From the NCBI GenBank assembly GCA_021778875.1, contig JAJYBT010000226.1, positions 1 to 5,714 on the forward strand: a stretch of 5,714 bases of DNA, in the 5' to 3' direction. The notes under the pieces are model-generated. The model was given only the letters and a program-made list of their open reading frames with translations. It made no database searches and was not told the DNA's origin. Below are positions 1 through 5,714 of the stretch, piece after piece. The translations under genes and the position numbers were made by a program. This stretch comes from Acidobacteriota bacterium (GTDB lineage: Bacteria > Acidobacteriota > Terriglobia > Terriglobales > Acidobacteriaceae). Each line of letters begins with the position of its first letter. Within the stretch, counting starts at the first letter, position 1.

Positions 1-68
1 GCGGCCGCGTTTCGTCCTCGACTTATAACGCCTAGGTCGAACATCGCCATCCCTGTGTAACTCCAGCG

Positions 69-110
69 CCGCCCGGCTGCATCGATATCCGTTCAGATGC
101 AGCCGGGCGG
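69..110 (-). terminator. Strong 15-bp hairpin after the HAD gene, probable transcription terminator
   Basis: Bases 69-83 and 96-110 are perfect reverse complements (15 bp, GC-rich) around a 12-nt loop (84-95). The hairpin starts 8 nt after the TAA stop (119-121) of the HAD gene, where a transcript end would be expected. No run of U follows the stem in the minus-strand transcript, so this is not a textbook intrinsic terminator. It could be a U-less terminator, a 3'-end stabilising stem, or a bidirectional element. On the plus strand the stem is followed only by a short TTT at 118-120. The hairpin is seen directly; its function is inferred. Confidence 0.55.
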
Positions 111-118
111 TGCGCTGT

Positions 119-745
119 TTATCGTGCCTGGCCTTGCATCACGTCCAGCCGCGCCAACTCTGTCCGCAGCGCATCCGCGTCGCAAAACTGGATTGTCCTC
201 ATCCCGGTGGAAGCCGCGCCCGCCACGTTCTCCGCGCGATCGTCGATGAACAGCACACGCTCCGGCGGCGCGCCCAGAATATCCAGCGCCCGGCAAAAGA
301 TCTCCTGTCCCGGCTTTCGCAGTCCCAAGTAGCAGGAGCTGAACGCAAACTCGAAATACCGGCGCAACCCGAACCGATCAAACCGATCCTCGTTCGGCTC
401 TCTCGCTTCGTTGTTCAGCGCGCCCACCCTGCACTTGTTGGATGCCGCGAGTTCGCTCAGGATTCCCAGCGCGCCGTGCGGCAACGCCTGCGACTGCTCG
501 CAGATGGCCGCCAGAAACTCCGCGCGCGTAAAGCTGCGCTCTTCATAGAACACCGTTGCGTCCAGATACGCGTCCGCTGAGATCGCTCCGCGCTCCCACG
601 CATCGTTCGGCTCGGCATGGCGAGCCTCAAAGGCCTCCACGTCCAAATGAAAGCGGTTCAGCACCGCCATGCGTCCGCGGTGATCCCAGCCATTGGTCAG
701 CAGAACACCGCCAACATCGAAGAGGATTACGTCGAAGGGGAACAT
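119..745 (-). CDS. HAD-superfamily (subfamily IA-like) hydrolase, probable phosphatase
   Basis: A complete 208-residue protein with the HAD motifs in order. Motif I is FDVGGVL with the predicted nucleophile D10. Motif II is around ALNNE (109-113). Motif III is LRKPG with K144. Motif IV is FIDDRAEN with D168 and D169. Residues of roughly 15-90 between motifs I and II would form the small helical cap of subfamily I enzymes. Length fits small soluble cytoplasmic phosphatases; there is no signal peptide or membrane segment. The second acidic residue of the usual DxD motif is Gly (G12), as in YihX-like proteins, and motif II has Asn (N111) where Ser/Thr is usual. The ATG start (743-745) is preceded by GAGAGG with a 5-nt spacer. 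The gene lies 126 bp after rpiB on the same strand, so a sugar-phosphate substrate is a reasonable guess, but the substrate cannot be read from the sequence. Family assignment is secure; specific function is not. Confidence 0.9.
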   Translation of the reverse strand: MFPFDVILFDVGGVLLTNGWDHRGRMAVLNRFHLDVEAFEARHAEPNDAWERGAISADAYLDATVFYEERSFTRAEFLAAICEQSQALPHGALGILSELAASNKCRVGALNNEAREPNEDRFDRFGLRRYFEFAFSSCYLGLRKPGQEIFCRALDILGAPPERVLFIDDRAENVAGAASTGMRTIQFCDADALRTELARLDVMQGQAR

Positions 746-871
746 CGGCGCCTCTCAGCCATCGTGTTATGCGCGTCGAGCGCCGGGGGAAGATTGCAAG
801 CCGGGACCCGGGCCGCGGCGCCGTCGCAAAAATCGAATCACGCAACGCGCCGCAACCCGAATCGCCTTGTC

Positions 872-1351
872 TTACACGGGGTTCTTTGAGCCGTCCCCGC
901 ACTGGTACTTGGCCTCGATGGCCAGCACCTTGTTGAAGCGCCGCACAAAGCGCTCTTCCTTGGCAATGAACTCCGCCTTCAGAAACGCGTCCACCACCTC
1001 AAAGGCCAGCGCCGGGCCGATAATGCGCGCGCCCAGCACCACCACGTTCATGTCGTCGTGCTCCACGCCCTGGTGTGCCGAGTAGGTGTCGTGGCACATG
1101 CCCGCGCGAATCCCTGGAATCTTGTTCGCGGCCACGCAAACACCCACACCCGAGCCGCAAATCAGAATCCCGCGCTTCGACACGCCCTGCCGAATCGCCT
1201 CGCCCACCTTCTCCGCAAAGTCCGGATAATCCGAGGGCTCCGCGTTGTACGCGCCCAGATCCACCACCTCGTGCCCGGCCTTTGCCAGATACGCGCGAAC
1301 CTCCTCCTTCAGGGGAAAGCCCGCGTGGTCTGAACTGATTACTAGCTTCAC
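872..1351 (-). CDS. rpiB: Ribose-5-phosphate isomerase B (RpiB/LacAB family)
   Basis: A complete 159-residue cytoplasmic enzyme of the RpiB/LacAB sugar-phosphate isomerase family, expected to interconvert ribose 5-phosphate and ribulose 5-phosphate in the non-oxidative pentose phosphate pathway. Family signatures are visible: SDHAG (7-11, D8 and H9), a DYPD stretch (41-44), CGSGVG (65-70), ANKIPGIRA (75-83), HDTYSA (87-92) and EHDDMNV (97-103). C65 sits where the catalytic base of the E. coli enzyme lies, so this is the Cys type, not the Glu type described for mycobacteria. H98 matches the ring-opening His region. The protein is about 10 residues longer than E. coli RpiB, with an unremarkable C-terminal tail. 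Translation starts at GTG (1349-1351), supported by AAAGGA 7 nt upstream and by alignment of the MK-hydrophobic-DH beginning. Related members isomerise allose or galactose 6-phosphates, but the neighbouring transketolase favours ribose 5-phosphate. Confidence 0.95.
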   Translation of the reverse strand: MKLVISSDHAGFPLKEEVRAYLAKAGHEVVDLGAYNAEPSDYPDFAEKVGEAIRQGVSKRGILICGSGVGVCVAANKIPGIRAGMCHDTYSAHQGVEHDDMNVVVLGARIIGPALAFEVVDAFLKAEFIAKEERFVRRFNKVLAIEAKYQCGDGSKNPV

Positions 1352-1358
1352 AGTGTGT

Positions 1359-1364
1359 TCCTTT
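1359..1364 (-). promoter_or_regulatory. Ribosome binding site setting the GTG start of rpiB
   Basis: The minus strand reads AAAGGA followed by a 7-nt spacer and GTG. This supports the non-ATG start at 1351. The site lies 12 nt after the end of the octamer array at 1377-1424, so structure formed by that array could affect ribosome access. Confidence 0.7.
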
Positions 1365-1376
1365 CAGTGCGGCAAA

Positions 1377-1424
1377 TCAGCGAGTCAGCAGGTTATCTGG
1401 TCAGCAGCTTAACTGGTCAGCAAG
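1377..1424 (-). repeat. Array of six degenerate octamers, minus-strand orientation
   Basis: Read on the minus strand, six contiguous 8-nt units fit the loose pattern NNNGCTRA (two read AGTTAA and AGATAA at their 3' ends). Units at 1417, 1401, 1385 and 1377 end in GCTGA; those at 1409 and 1393 end in TAA. Each unit therefore holds one TGA or TAA at the same position, and because 8 is not a multiple of 3 the six stops cover every frame twice. The array ends 12 nt before the rpiB ribosome binding site. It is the inverted partner of the array at 1489-1536. The repeat is seen directly; its role is unknown. Confidence 0.8.
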
Positions 1425-1488
1425 CCAAGCTCTCTCAGCGTGCTTGTCGCTCCAGGCCAAAAGCCACTATAAAGCCCCAGCCCATGCA

Positions 1489-1536
1489 CCCGCTGACTCG
1501 CTGACCTGCTAACTCGCTGACTAGCTAACCCGCTAC
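1489..1536 (+). repeat. Array of octamers, plus-strand orientation, overlapping the tkt stop codon
   Basis: Read on the plus strand, five contiguous 8-nt units fit NNNGCTRA (1489, 1497, 1505, 1513, 1521), and a sixth (1529-1536) reads CCCGCTAC. The five full units carry in-register TGA or TAA every 8 nt. The sixth overlaps the minus-strand TAG stop of tkt (1533-1535). Bases 1505-1520 match the reverse complement of 1377-1392 at 15 of 16 positions, so this array and the one at 1377-1424 form an imperfect inverted repeat around a 64-nt spacer (1425-1488). Confidence 0.8.
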
Positions 1537-3530
1537 TTCACCAGAGCCTTCGCCCTGGCCGCAATGTTCTCCGGGCTGAAGCCCAGCTCCGCCATCACCT
1601 TCGGCCCCGGCGCCGAGGCGCCAAAGCGGTCCAGTCCAATCACGTCGCCGTCCTGCCCCACATACTTCCACCAGCCCAGCGTCGAGCCCGCTTCCACCGC
1701 CAGCTTCGGCACGTCCGCCGGCAGCACGCTCGCGCGATACTCCGCCGTCTGCTCGCTGAACAGCTTCCAGCTCGGGAAGCTCACCACGCGCGCCGCAATG
1801 CCTTCCGCCGCCAGCAGCTTGGCTGCCTCCAGCACCGCCCACACCTCTGAGCCGCTGCCGATCAGCACCACCTTCGCATCCTTCGCATCCTGCAGCACAT
1901 ACGCGCCCTTGCTCACCCCGCCCAGCACGTCCTGCGCCGCCGGATCCAGCACCGGAACGTCCTGCCGCGTCAGCGCAAAGAAGCTCGGACCCTTGCGCTC
2001 CAGCGCCAGCCGCCACGCTGCGGCCGTCTCGTTCGCGTCCGCCGGGCGAAAATCCGCAATGCCCGGCACCGCGCGCAGCGCCATCAGGTGCTCAATCGGC
2101 TGATGCGTCGGCCCATCCTCGCCCAGTGCAATCGAGTCGTGCGTAAAGATGAACAGCGACGGCACCTGCATCAGCGCCGCCAGCCGGATCGCCGGCTTGC
2201 AGTAGTCTGAGAACACAAAGAACGTCGAGCCGAACGGCAGCAGCCCGCCATGCGCCGCCATCCCGTTCACCGCCGCGCCCATGCCAAACTCGCGCACGCC
2301 AAAGAAGACGTTCCGGCCCGCAGGGTCCAGGTGGAAATTCGCGCCCGGCTTGAAGATCGTCTTCGTTGAAGCGGTCAGATCCGCCGCGCCGCCAAACAGC
2401 TCCGGCACCTCGCCCGCAATCGCGTTCAGAATCATGCCGCCCGCATTGCGCGTCGCCACCGGCTTGCCCGGCGCAAAGGTGGGAATCGCCTTCTCCCAAC
2501 CGGCCTTGCGCTCGCCCTTCTGCGTGCGCTCAAACTCCGCCGCCAGCTCCGGAAACTCCCTGGCATACGCGGCAAACCGCCCGGCCCACTCCGCCTCCAG
2601 CGCCGCGCCGCGCTCGCCGGCCTTGCGCCAGTTCGTCAGCGCATCCTCCGGCACATAGAAGCTCTGGTCCTCCGGGAAGCCGAAGAACTTCTTCGTCGCC
2701 GCCACGTCCGCCGCGCCCAGCGCCTCGCCGTGCGACTTGTTCGATCCCGCCTTCGGGCTGCCGTAGCCAATCACCGTGCGCACGGCAATCATTGAGGGCT
2801 TGCCCGTCTCCGCCTTCGCCGCTTCAATCGCCGCCTCAATCGCCTGCAGGTCATTGCCGTCGGTCACCCGCTGCACGTGCCAGCCATAGGCCTCAAAGCG
2901 CTCCAGCGCATTCTCCGTGTAGCTCAGCTCCGTCGGGCCGTCCAGCGAGATCAGGTTGTCGTCATACAGGCAGATCAGCTTGCCCAGTCCCAGCGTCCCC
3001 GCCAGCGACGCCGCCTCGTGCGACACGCCTTCCATCAGGTCGCCATCGCCCATCAGCACAAACGTGTGATGATCCACCACCGCGTGGCCCGGCCGGTTGT
3101 ACACCGCCGCCAGATGCTTCTCCGCCATCGCCATGCCCACGGCCATCGCTACGCCCTGGCCCAGCGGACCCGTCGTCACTTCAACGCCGTCCGTGTCCAC
3201 GCACTCCGGATGCCCCGGCGTACGCGAGTGCCACTGCCGAAAGCTCTTCAGGTCATCCATCGTCACCTTGTACCCCGTCAGATACAGCGAGGAGTACAAC
3301 AGCGCCGAGGCATGCCCGTTCGACAGCACAAACCGGTCGCGGTCCGCCCACTTGGCGTGCGCCGGATTGTGCTTCATCAGCTTGTGAAACAGCAGGTAGG
3401 CGATTGGCGCGCAACCCAGCGGTGCGCCGGGATGGCCGCTCTTGGCTTTCTCCACCGTATCCACGGCGAGCAGGCGCAAAGTGTCGATGGAGAGGGCATC
3501 AAGGGAGATTTCCGCGGGGCTGGTTGTCAT
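1533..3530 (-). CDS. tkt: Transketolase
   Basis: A complete 665-residue thiamine-diphosphate enzyme of normal family length. It moves two-carbon ketol units between sugar phosphates in the non-oxidative pentose phosphate pathway, in the cytoplasm, as a homodimer in known members. The order is a pyrophosphate-binding domain (about 1-335), a pyrimidine-binding domain (about 355-525) and a C-terminal domain (about 545-665). Visible active-site residues, by comparison with E. coli TktA: H33, H73 and H107; the ThDP motif GDGD at 161-164 through N192; H267; R361 and S388 for phosphate binding; catalytic E414 in REFGMG; F440; H464, D472 and H476 in the [13 protein letters not shown] stretch; and R522. 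None is missing. The ATG start (3528-3530) is the first possible one, since an in-frame stop lies a short way upstream. The gene begins 78 bp after the GH15 hydrolase and is followed, after the octamer arrays, by rpiB, with which it shares the pathway. Confidence 0.98.
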   Translation of the reverse strand: MTTSPAEISLDALSIDTLRLLAVDTVEKAKSGHPGAPLGCAPIAYLLFHKLMKHNPAHAKWADRDRFVLSNGHASALLYSSLYLTGYKVTMDDLKSFRQWHSRTPGHPECVDTDGVEVTTGPLGQGVAMAVGMAMAEKHLAAVYNRPGHAVVDHHTFVLMGDGDLMEGVSHEAASLAGTLGLGKLICLYDDNLISLDGPTELSYTENALERFEAYGWHVQRVTDGNDLQAIEAAIEAAKAETGKPSMIAVRTVIGYGSPKAGSNKSHGEALGAADVAATKKFFGFPEDQSFYVPEDALTNWRKAGERGAALEAEWAGRFAAYAREFPELAAEFERTQKGERKAGWEKAIPTFAPGKPVATRNAGGMILNAIAGEVPELFGGAADLTASTKTIFKPGANFHLDPAGRNVFFGVREFGMGAAVNGMAAHGGLLPFGSTFFVFSDYCKPAIRLAALMQVPSLFIFTHDSIALGEDGPTHQPIEHLMALRAVPGIADFRPADANETAAAWRLALERKGPSFFALTRQDVPVLDPAAQDVLGGVSKGAYVLQDAKDAKVVLIGSGSEVWAVLEAAKLLAAEGIAARVVSFPSWKLFSEQTAEYRASVLPADVPKLAVEAGSTLGWWKYVGQDGDVIGLDRFGASAPGPKVMAELGFSPENIAARAKALVK

Positions 3531-3543
3531 GTGCGTTGCAGTA

Positions 3544-3549
3544 TCCTTT
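3544..3549 (-). promoter_or_regulatory. Likely ribosome binding site of tkt, with long spacing
   Basis: The minus strand carries AAAGGA 13 nt before the tkt ATG. That spacer is longer than usual, but no better site or alternative start is present: upstream in-frame codons hold no ATG, GTG or TTG before a TGA. The same hexamer serves rpiB at 7 nt. Confidence 0.5.
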
Positions 3550-3556
3550 CGTCAAA

Positions 3557-3586
3557 GTGGCACACGCCACAGTAAATCAATTTACT
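3557..3586. repeat. Two abutting short inverted repeats upstream of tkt
   Basis: Bases 3557-3570 form a 5-bp stem (GTGGC/GCCAC) with a 4-nt loop. They are followed without a gap by 3571-3586, a 7-bp perfect inverted repeat (AGTAAAT/ATTTACT) around CA. The second element is AT-rich in an otherwise GC-rich window. Both lie in the 78-bp gap between the GH15 gene and tkt, so they could be an operator or a small leader or terminator structure. No clear -35/-10 pair accompanies them. Structure is seen directly; function is inferred. Confidence 0.4.
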
Positions 3587-3590
3587 CAAC

Positions 3591-3613
3591 GTTACTTGTT
3601 ACTCGCCGTTACT
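3591..3613. repeat. Three GTTACT copies spanning the GH15 stop codon
   Basis: GTTACT occurs on the plus strand at 3591, 3598 and 3608; TTTACT at 3581 is a near copy. The last copy contains the GH15 stop (TAA on the minus strand, 3609-3611). The arrangement recalls the octamer array that runs into the tkt stop codon, but spacing (7 and 10) and sequence are less regular, so a shared origin is only a possibility. Confidence 0.35.
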
Positions 3614-5714
3614 GGGGAGACTCAATCAGTACATCCACATTGTAACCAAGCCAGCGGCCCTCCTCCGCCCAATGGAAGGTCCACGTGATCCGATCGCTCT
3701 CCGCCGGTGCAGGAATGGGGATGTCTGCGCAAAACCCCGCGCTGCCCATGCTGCGGCTGCGCGTCGTGTTCACCGTGCGCCAGCCGTCCATGGTCCACAC
3801 CACCTCAAAGCTGTCGCTGTCCAGGATTCGCAGCGTATGGCCGGCGGCAATCTTCTGGATAGGCCGGTGCCGGCTATAGATCTCCGTGCCGCTGTGCAGT
3901 TTCTGCCGCCCCTCCGGCTCGCAGTAGCGCGCGTACACCGCATCGATGCGGTCAAACACCTTGCCGTCCAGCGCCGAGCGCAGCAGCTTCAGATACTCCG
4001 CATGCGCCCACACCAGCGGCACAGCGGAGCCCGCCGGCTTGCCTCGCACCAGGCTGTTGGCCGGCCTGTTCTGCTCGTCCCACACCTGTTCCGGCAGCAG
4101 TTGGCCCACCGTCGCAAAGCCCTCATACGTCCGGATAAGGTCGGCCACATCCCGGCCCGCCGCCAGCTCATAATGCGCGCGCTCGCCCGTCAGCAGCGGC
4201 CACACCCGGCCCTGTCCCCAGCCCTCGTAGGGACCGCCGTCCGCCCGTTGCCCGTAGCCGTCCCAGTTGTAGCGCAGCCAGCCCGGTCCCTGCGGCAACT
4301 CCCGCTTCAGCACCGCGTCCACCACCTTCAGCGAGTCCACAATCAGCGGATCATCCGCCCGCCGCACCCCGTAGCGCACCAGCTCCAGAAAGCCCGCGTC
4401 CACAATCTCGCGCGCTTCAAACTCGTAGCGCGTGCCCGGCGGCCGGTTCGACAGCCGGATCATCTCCTTCCCGCAGCCCTCGCAGGCATACGCCTCGCCT
4501 GCTTCCGGCGGACGGATGCGCATATAGTGGCGCTTCACATCCGGCAGCAGCACGCCGTTGTTCGTCACCGTCCAGTCTTCCAGGTGCTGCTCAATCCAGT
4601 CCGCAATCTCCTCGTAGAAGTTCGCCAGCTCATGCCCCTCGTGCGCCCGCTCAATCTCTGCCGCGCACACCAGCCCGGAGATAACCGCGGCCAGCGTCGA
4701 CGGCGAGTAGCCCGAGTTCTCCTCCCAGCGCTCCTGGTTCGTAATCGGCATATGCCGCACCAGAAAGCCCGCCGCCCGCTCCACAAACGGAAAGATGTCC
4801 ATCGCGCCCAGTGCATTCGCCTTCCACAGCCGCCACGCCAGCATCAGCGGAAACGCCACCTCGTCCAGTTGCATCCCAGACCAGTACGGCGTTCCGTCCA
4901 CCCAGAAGTTCTGCGCAAAGCCCCCGTCCGGCTGCTGTGTGCAGGCCAGGTACACCAGCGCCCGCATCGCCGTCTCCGCGCGTCCGCAGGCCAGCAAGGC
5001 TGAGGCCGTCTGCACCATGTCCCGCGTCCACACCAGGTGATAGCCGCCCAGGTCGTCGTCGCCCTTCACCTGCCCCCACGGAATCGAAGCCGAGGCCACA
5101 AACGCCCCCGCGTAGATCTTGTCCTCATGCGCCAGCACCACGTTGTGGCTCACGCGCATCAGTCTGCCGCCGTCCCCGGCCTTCGCCGCCAGCCACTCCG
5201 GATTCGCCGCCCGCCGCCACTGCTTCACAAACCGATCGCAGTGCTCTTCAAACGGAATCGCCAGCGAACTTACCGCCTTCTGCAGTGCGTGGTGGTGGCC
5301 CTGCCCAATGCCAATGGTCACGCAGCACACCCGCGCGCCGTCCTCGTGCGCTGCCTCCAGGTTCAGCTCGCCCATAATGGCGATATTTCCATTCGTCGCC
5401 GAGCCAAACTCCCAGTCCATCCTGAAGTCGCTTACCAGGTCCCGCCACCCGTCGCTCGCGCCCACAAACCCGCAGCTCATCCGCGAGAACCCGCAGCTGG
5501 CCGCCATCGCCATCGAGTACTTCCCCTTCCACGCCAGCGCCATCTTGTGACCGGCCACGTCCAGCACGCCGCCGGAGTTGCCTGCCCCGCCCCCGCCCAG
5601 GTGCGGCGCCACCAGCGCGTACAGCTTCAGCCGCGGTATCAGCTCCTTGTGACCCTCCAGCCGAACCCGCTGCAGCACCACCCCGTGGTGCGGATCGCAG
5701 ATCATCTCCTTCGT
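3609..5714 (-). CDS. GH15 glucoamylase-type glycoside hydrolase, 5'-truncated by the window edge
   Basis: An open frame of 701 codons plus stop that continues past the right edge. Related bacterial enzymes are about 800 residues, so roughly 100 N-terminal residues, including any signal peptide, are not visible. Numbering from the first in-window Met (5705), residues 1 to about 200 resemble the N-terminal beta-sandwich of bacterial glucoamylases, about 215-580 the (alpha/alpha)6 GH15 catalytic barrel, and about 600-698 a C-terminal beta domain. Key motifs are YHLVWTRD (222-229, substrate binding), RWEENSGYSPST (326-337, predicted general acid E328) and LPEQVWDEQ (537-545, predicted base E539). 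Both catalytic acids are present, so the enzyme is expected to be active, releasing glucose from non-reducing ends of alpha-1,4-glucans. Glucodextranase or another alpha-glucosidase specificity cannot be excluded. The Met at 5705 is probably internal: the preceding codons encode TKE and continue the homology (KE-x-IC-DPHH is an internal strand motif in relatives). The gene lies 78 bp upstream of tkt. Confidence 0.93.
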   Translation of the reverse strand, partial: TKEMICDPHHGVVLQRVRLEGHKELIPRLKLYALVAPHLGGGGAGNSGGVLDVAGHKMALAWKGKYSMAMAASCGFSRMSCGFVGASDGWRDLVSDFRMDWEFGSATNGNIAIMGELNLEAAHEDGARVCCVTIGIGQGHHHALQKAVSSLAIPFEEHCDRFVKQWRRAANPEWLAAKAGDGGRLMRVSHNVVLAHEDKIYAGAFVASASIPWGQVKGDDDLGGYHLVWTRDMVQTASALLACGRAETAMRALVYLACTQQPDGGFAQNFWVDGTPYWSGMQLDEVAFPLMLAWRLWKANALGAMDIFPFVERAAGFLVRHMPITNQERWEENSGYSPSTLAAVISGLVCAAEIERAHEGHELANFYEEIADWIEQHLEDWTVTNNGVLLPDVKRHYMRIRPPEAGEAYACEGCGKEMIRLSNRPPGTRYEFEAREIVDAGFLELVRYGVRRADDPLIVDSLKVVDAVLKRELPQGPGWLRYNWDGYGQRADGGPYEGWGQGRVWPLLTGERAHYELAAGRDVADLIRTYEGFATVGQLLPEQVWDEQNRPANSLVRGKPAGSAVPLVWAHAEYLKLLRSALDGKVFDRIDAVYARYCEPEGRQKLHSGTEIYSRHRPIQKIAAGHTLRILDSDSFEVVWTMDGWRTVNTTRSRSMGSAGFCADIPIPAPAESDRITWTFHWAEEGRWLGYNVDVLIESPQ

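Noticed and set aside
1..36. NotI site (GCGGCCGC) at the very first bases and an AvrII site (CCTAGG) at 31-36, as a possible cloning junction
   Set aside because: Such sites occur by chance in GC-rich DNA and no vector sequence is recognisable. Nothing else in bases 1-68 supports a gene or junction.
746..871. GC-rich palindromes (801-811 and 816-823) and a T run between rpiB and the HAD gene as a terminator
   Set aside because: On the minus strand the T run comes before the palindromes instead of after a stem, and the words before it are direct, not inverted, repeats. No terminator geometry is present.
1466..1471. TATAGT on the minus strand as a -10 box for an rpiB promoter
   Set aside because: It resembles a -10 element, but the hexamer 17 nt upstream (AGCGGG) is nothing like a -35 box and there is no extended -10, so it is not supported as a promoter.
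1377..1536. The octamer arrays as a CRISPR array or transposon ends
   Set aside because: Units are contiguous 8-mers without spacers, and no transposase gene, target-site duplication or cas gene is nearby.
2366..5003. Long plus-strand open frames (2366-3688 and 3672-5003) antisense to tkt and GH15
   Set aside because: Their translations are rich in Pro, Arg, Ser and His with no recognisable domain, as expected for antisense frames of GC-rich genes. The minus-strand proteins over the same bases are clearly conserved enzymes.
5703..5714. AAGGAG directly before an ATG at 5705 as the start of the GH15 gene
   Set aside because: There is no spacer between the purine run and the ATG, the frame stays open to the window edge, and the flanking residues match an internal strand of bacterial GH15 proteins. 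The true start lies outside the window.

Overview
The window is GC-rich bacterial DNA with every convincing gene on the minus strand. It reads like a chromosomal carbohydrate-metabolism locus. Codon use, the protein sequences and the gene set suggest an acidobacterium (Terriglobia/Acidobacteriaceae-like). That placement rests on recalled family resemblance, not on a marker gene, and is only moderately secure.

Layout in the direction of transcription (high to low coordinates): (1) a large GH15 glucoamylase-type glycoside hydrolase whose N-terminus lies beyond the right edge of the window (about 5714 to 3609); (2) a 78-bp AT-richer gap with two abutting small inverted repeats and short GTTACT repeats that begin in the hydrolase stop codon; (3) a complete transketolase, tkt (3530-1533); (4) a 181-bp gap holding two 48-bp arrays of a degenerate octamer in opposite orientation, followed by a Shine-Dalgarno site; (5) ribose-5-phosphate isomerase B, rpiB, with a GTG start (1351-872); (6) a 126-bp gap with no convincing signal; (7) a HAD-superfamily phosphatase-like protein (745-119); (8) a strong hairpin (110-69) just after its stop codon, which probably ends the unit. 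Bases 1-68 hold nothing I can assign.

Together the genes suggest a route from alpha-glucan to sugar phosphates. The GH15 enzyme would release glucose from maltodextrin or starch-like glucans. Transketolase and RpiB are two core enzymes of the non-oxidative pentose phosphate pathway, and the HAD protein may be a small-metabolite (possibly sugar-phosphate) phosphatase. Co-transcription is plausible from the shared strand and modest gaps but is not shown.

The genes themselves are ordinary. The least explained feature is the pair of inverted octamer arrays between tkt and rpiB. Each complete unit carries a TGA or TAA in register, so stops recur every 8 nt and cover all three frames, and the two arrays can pair into a long imperfect stem. 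I see no evidence of a new defence system, CRISPR array, mobile element or RNA gene.
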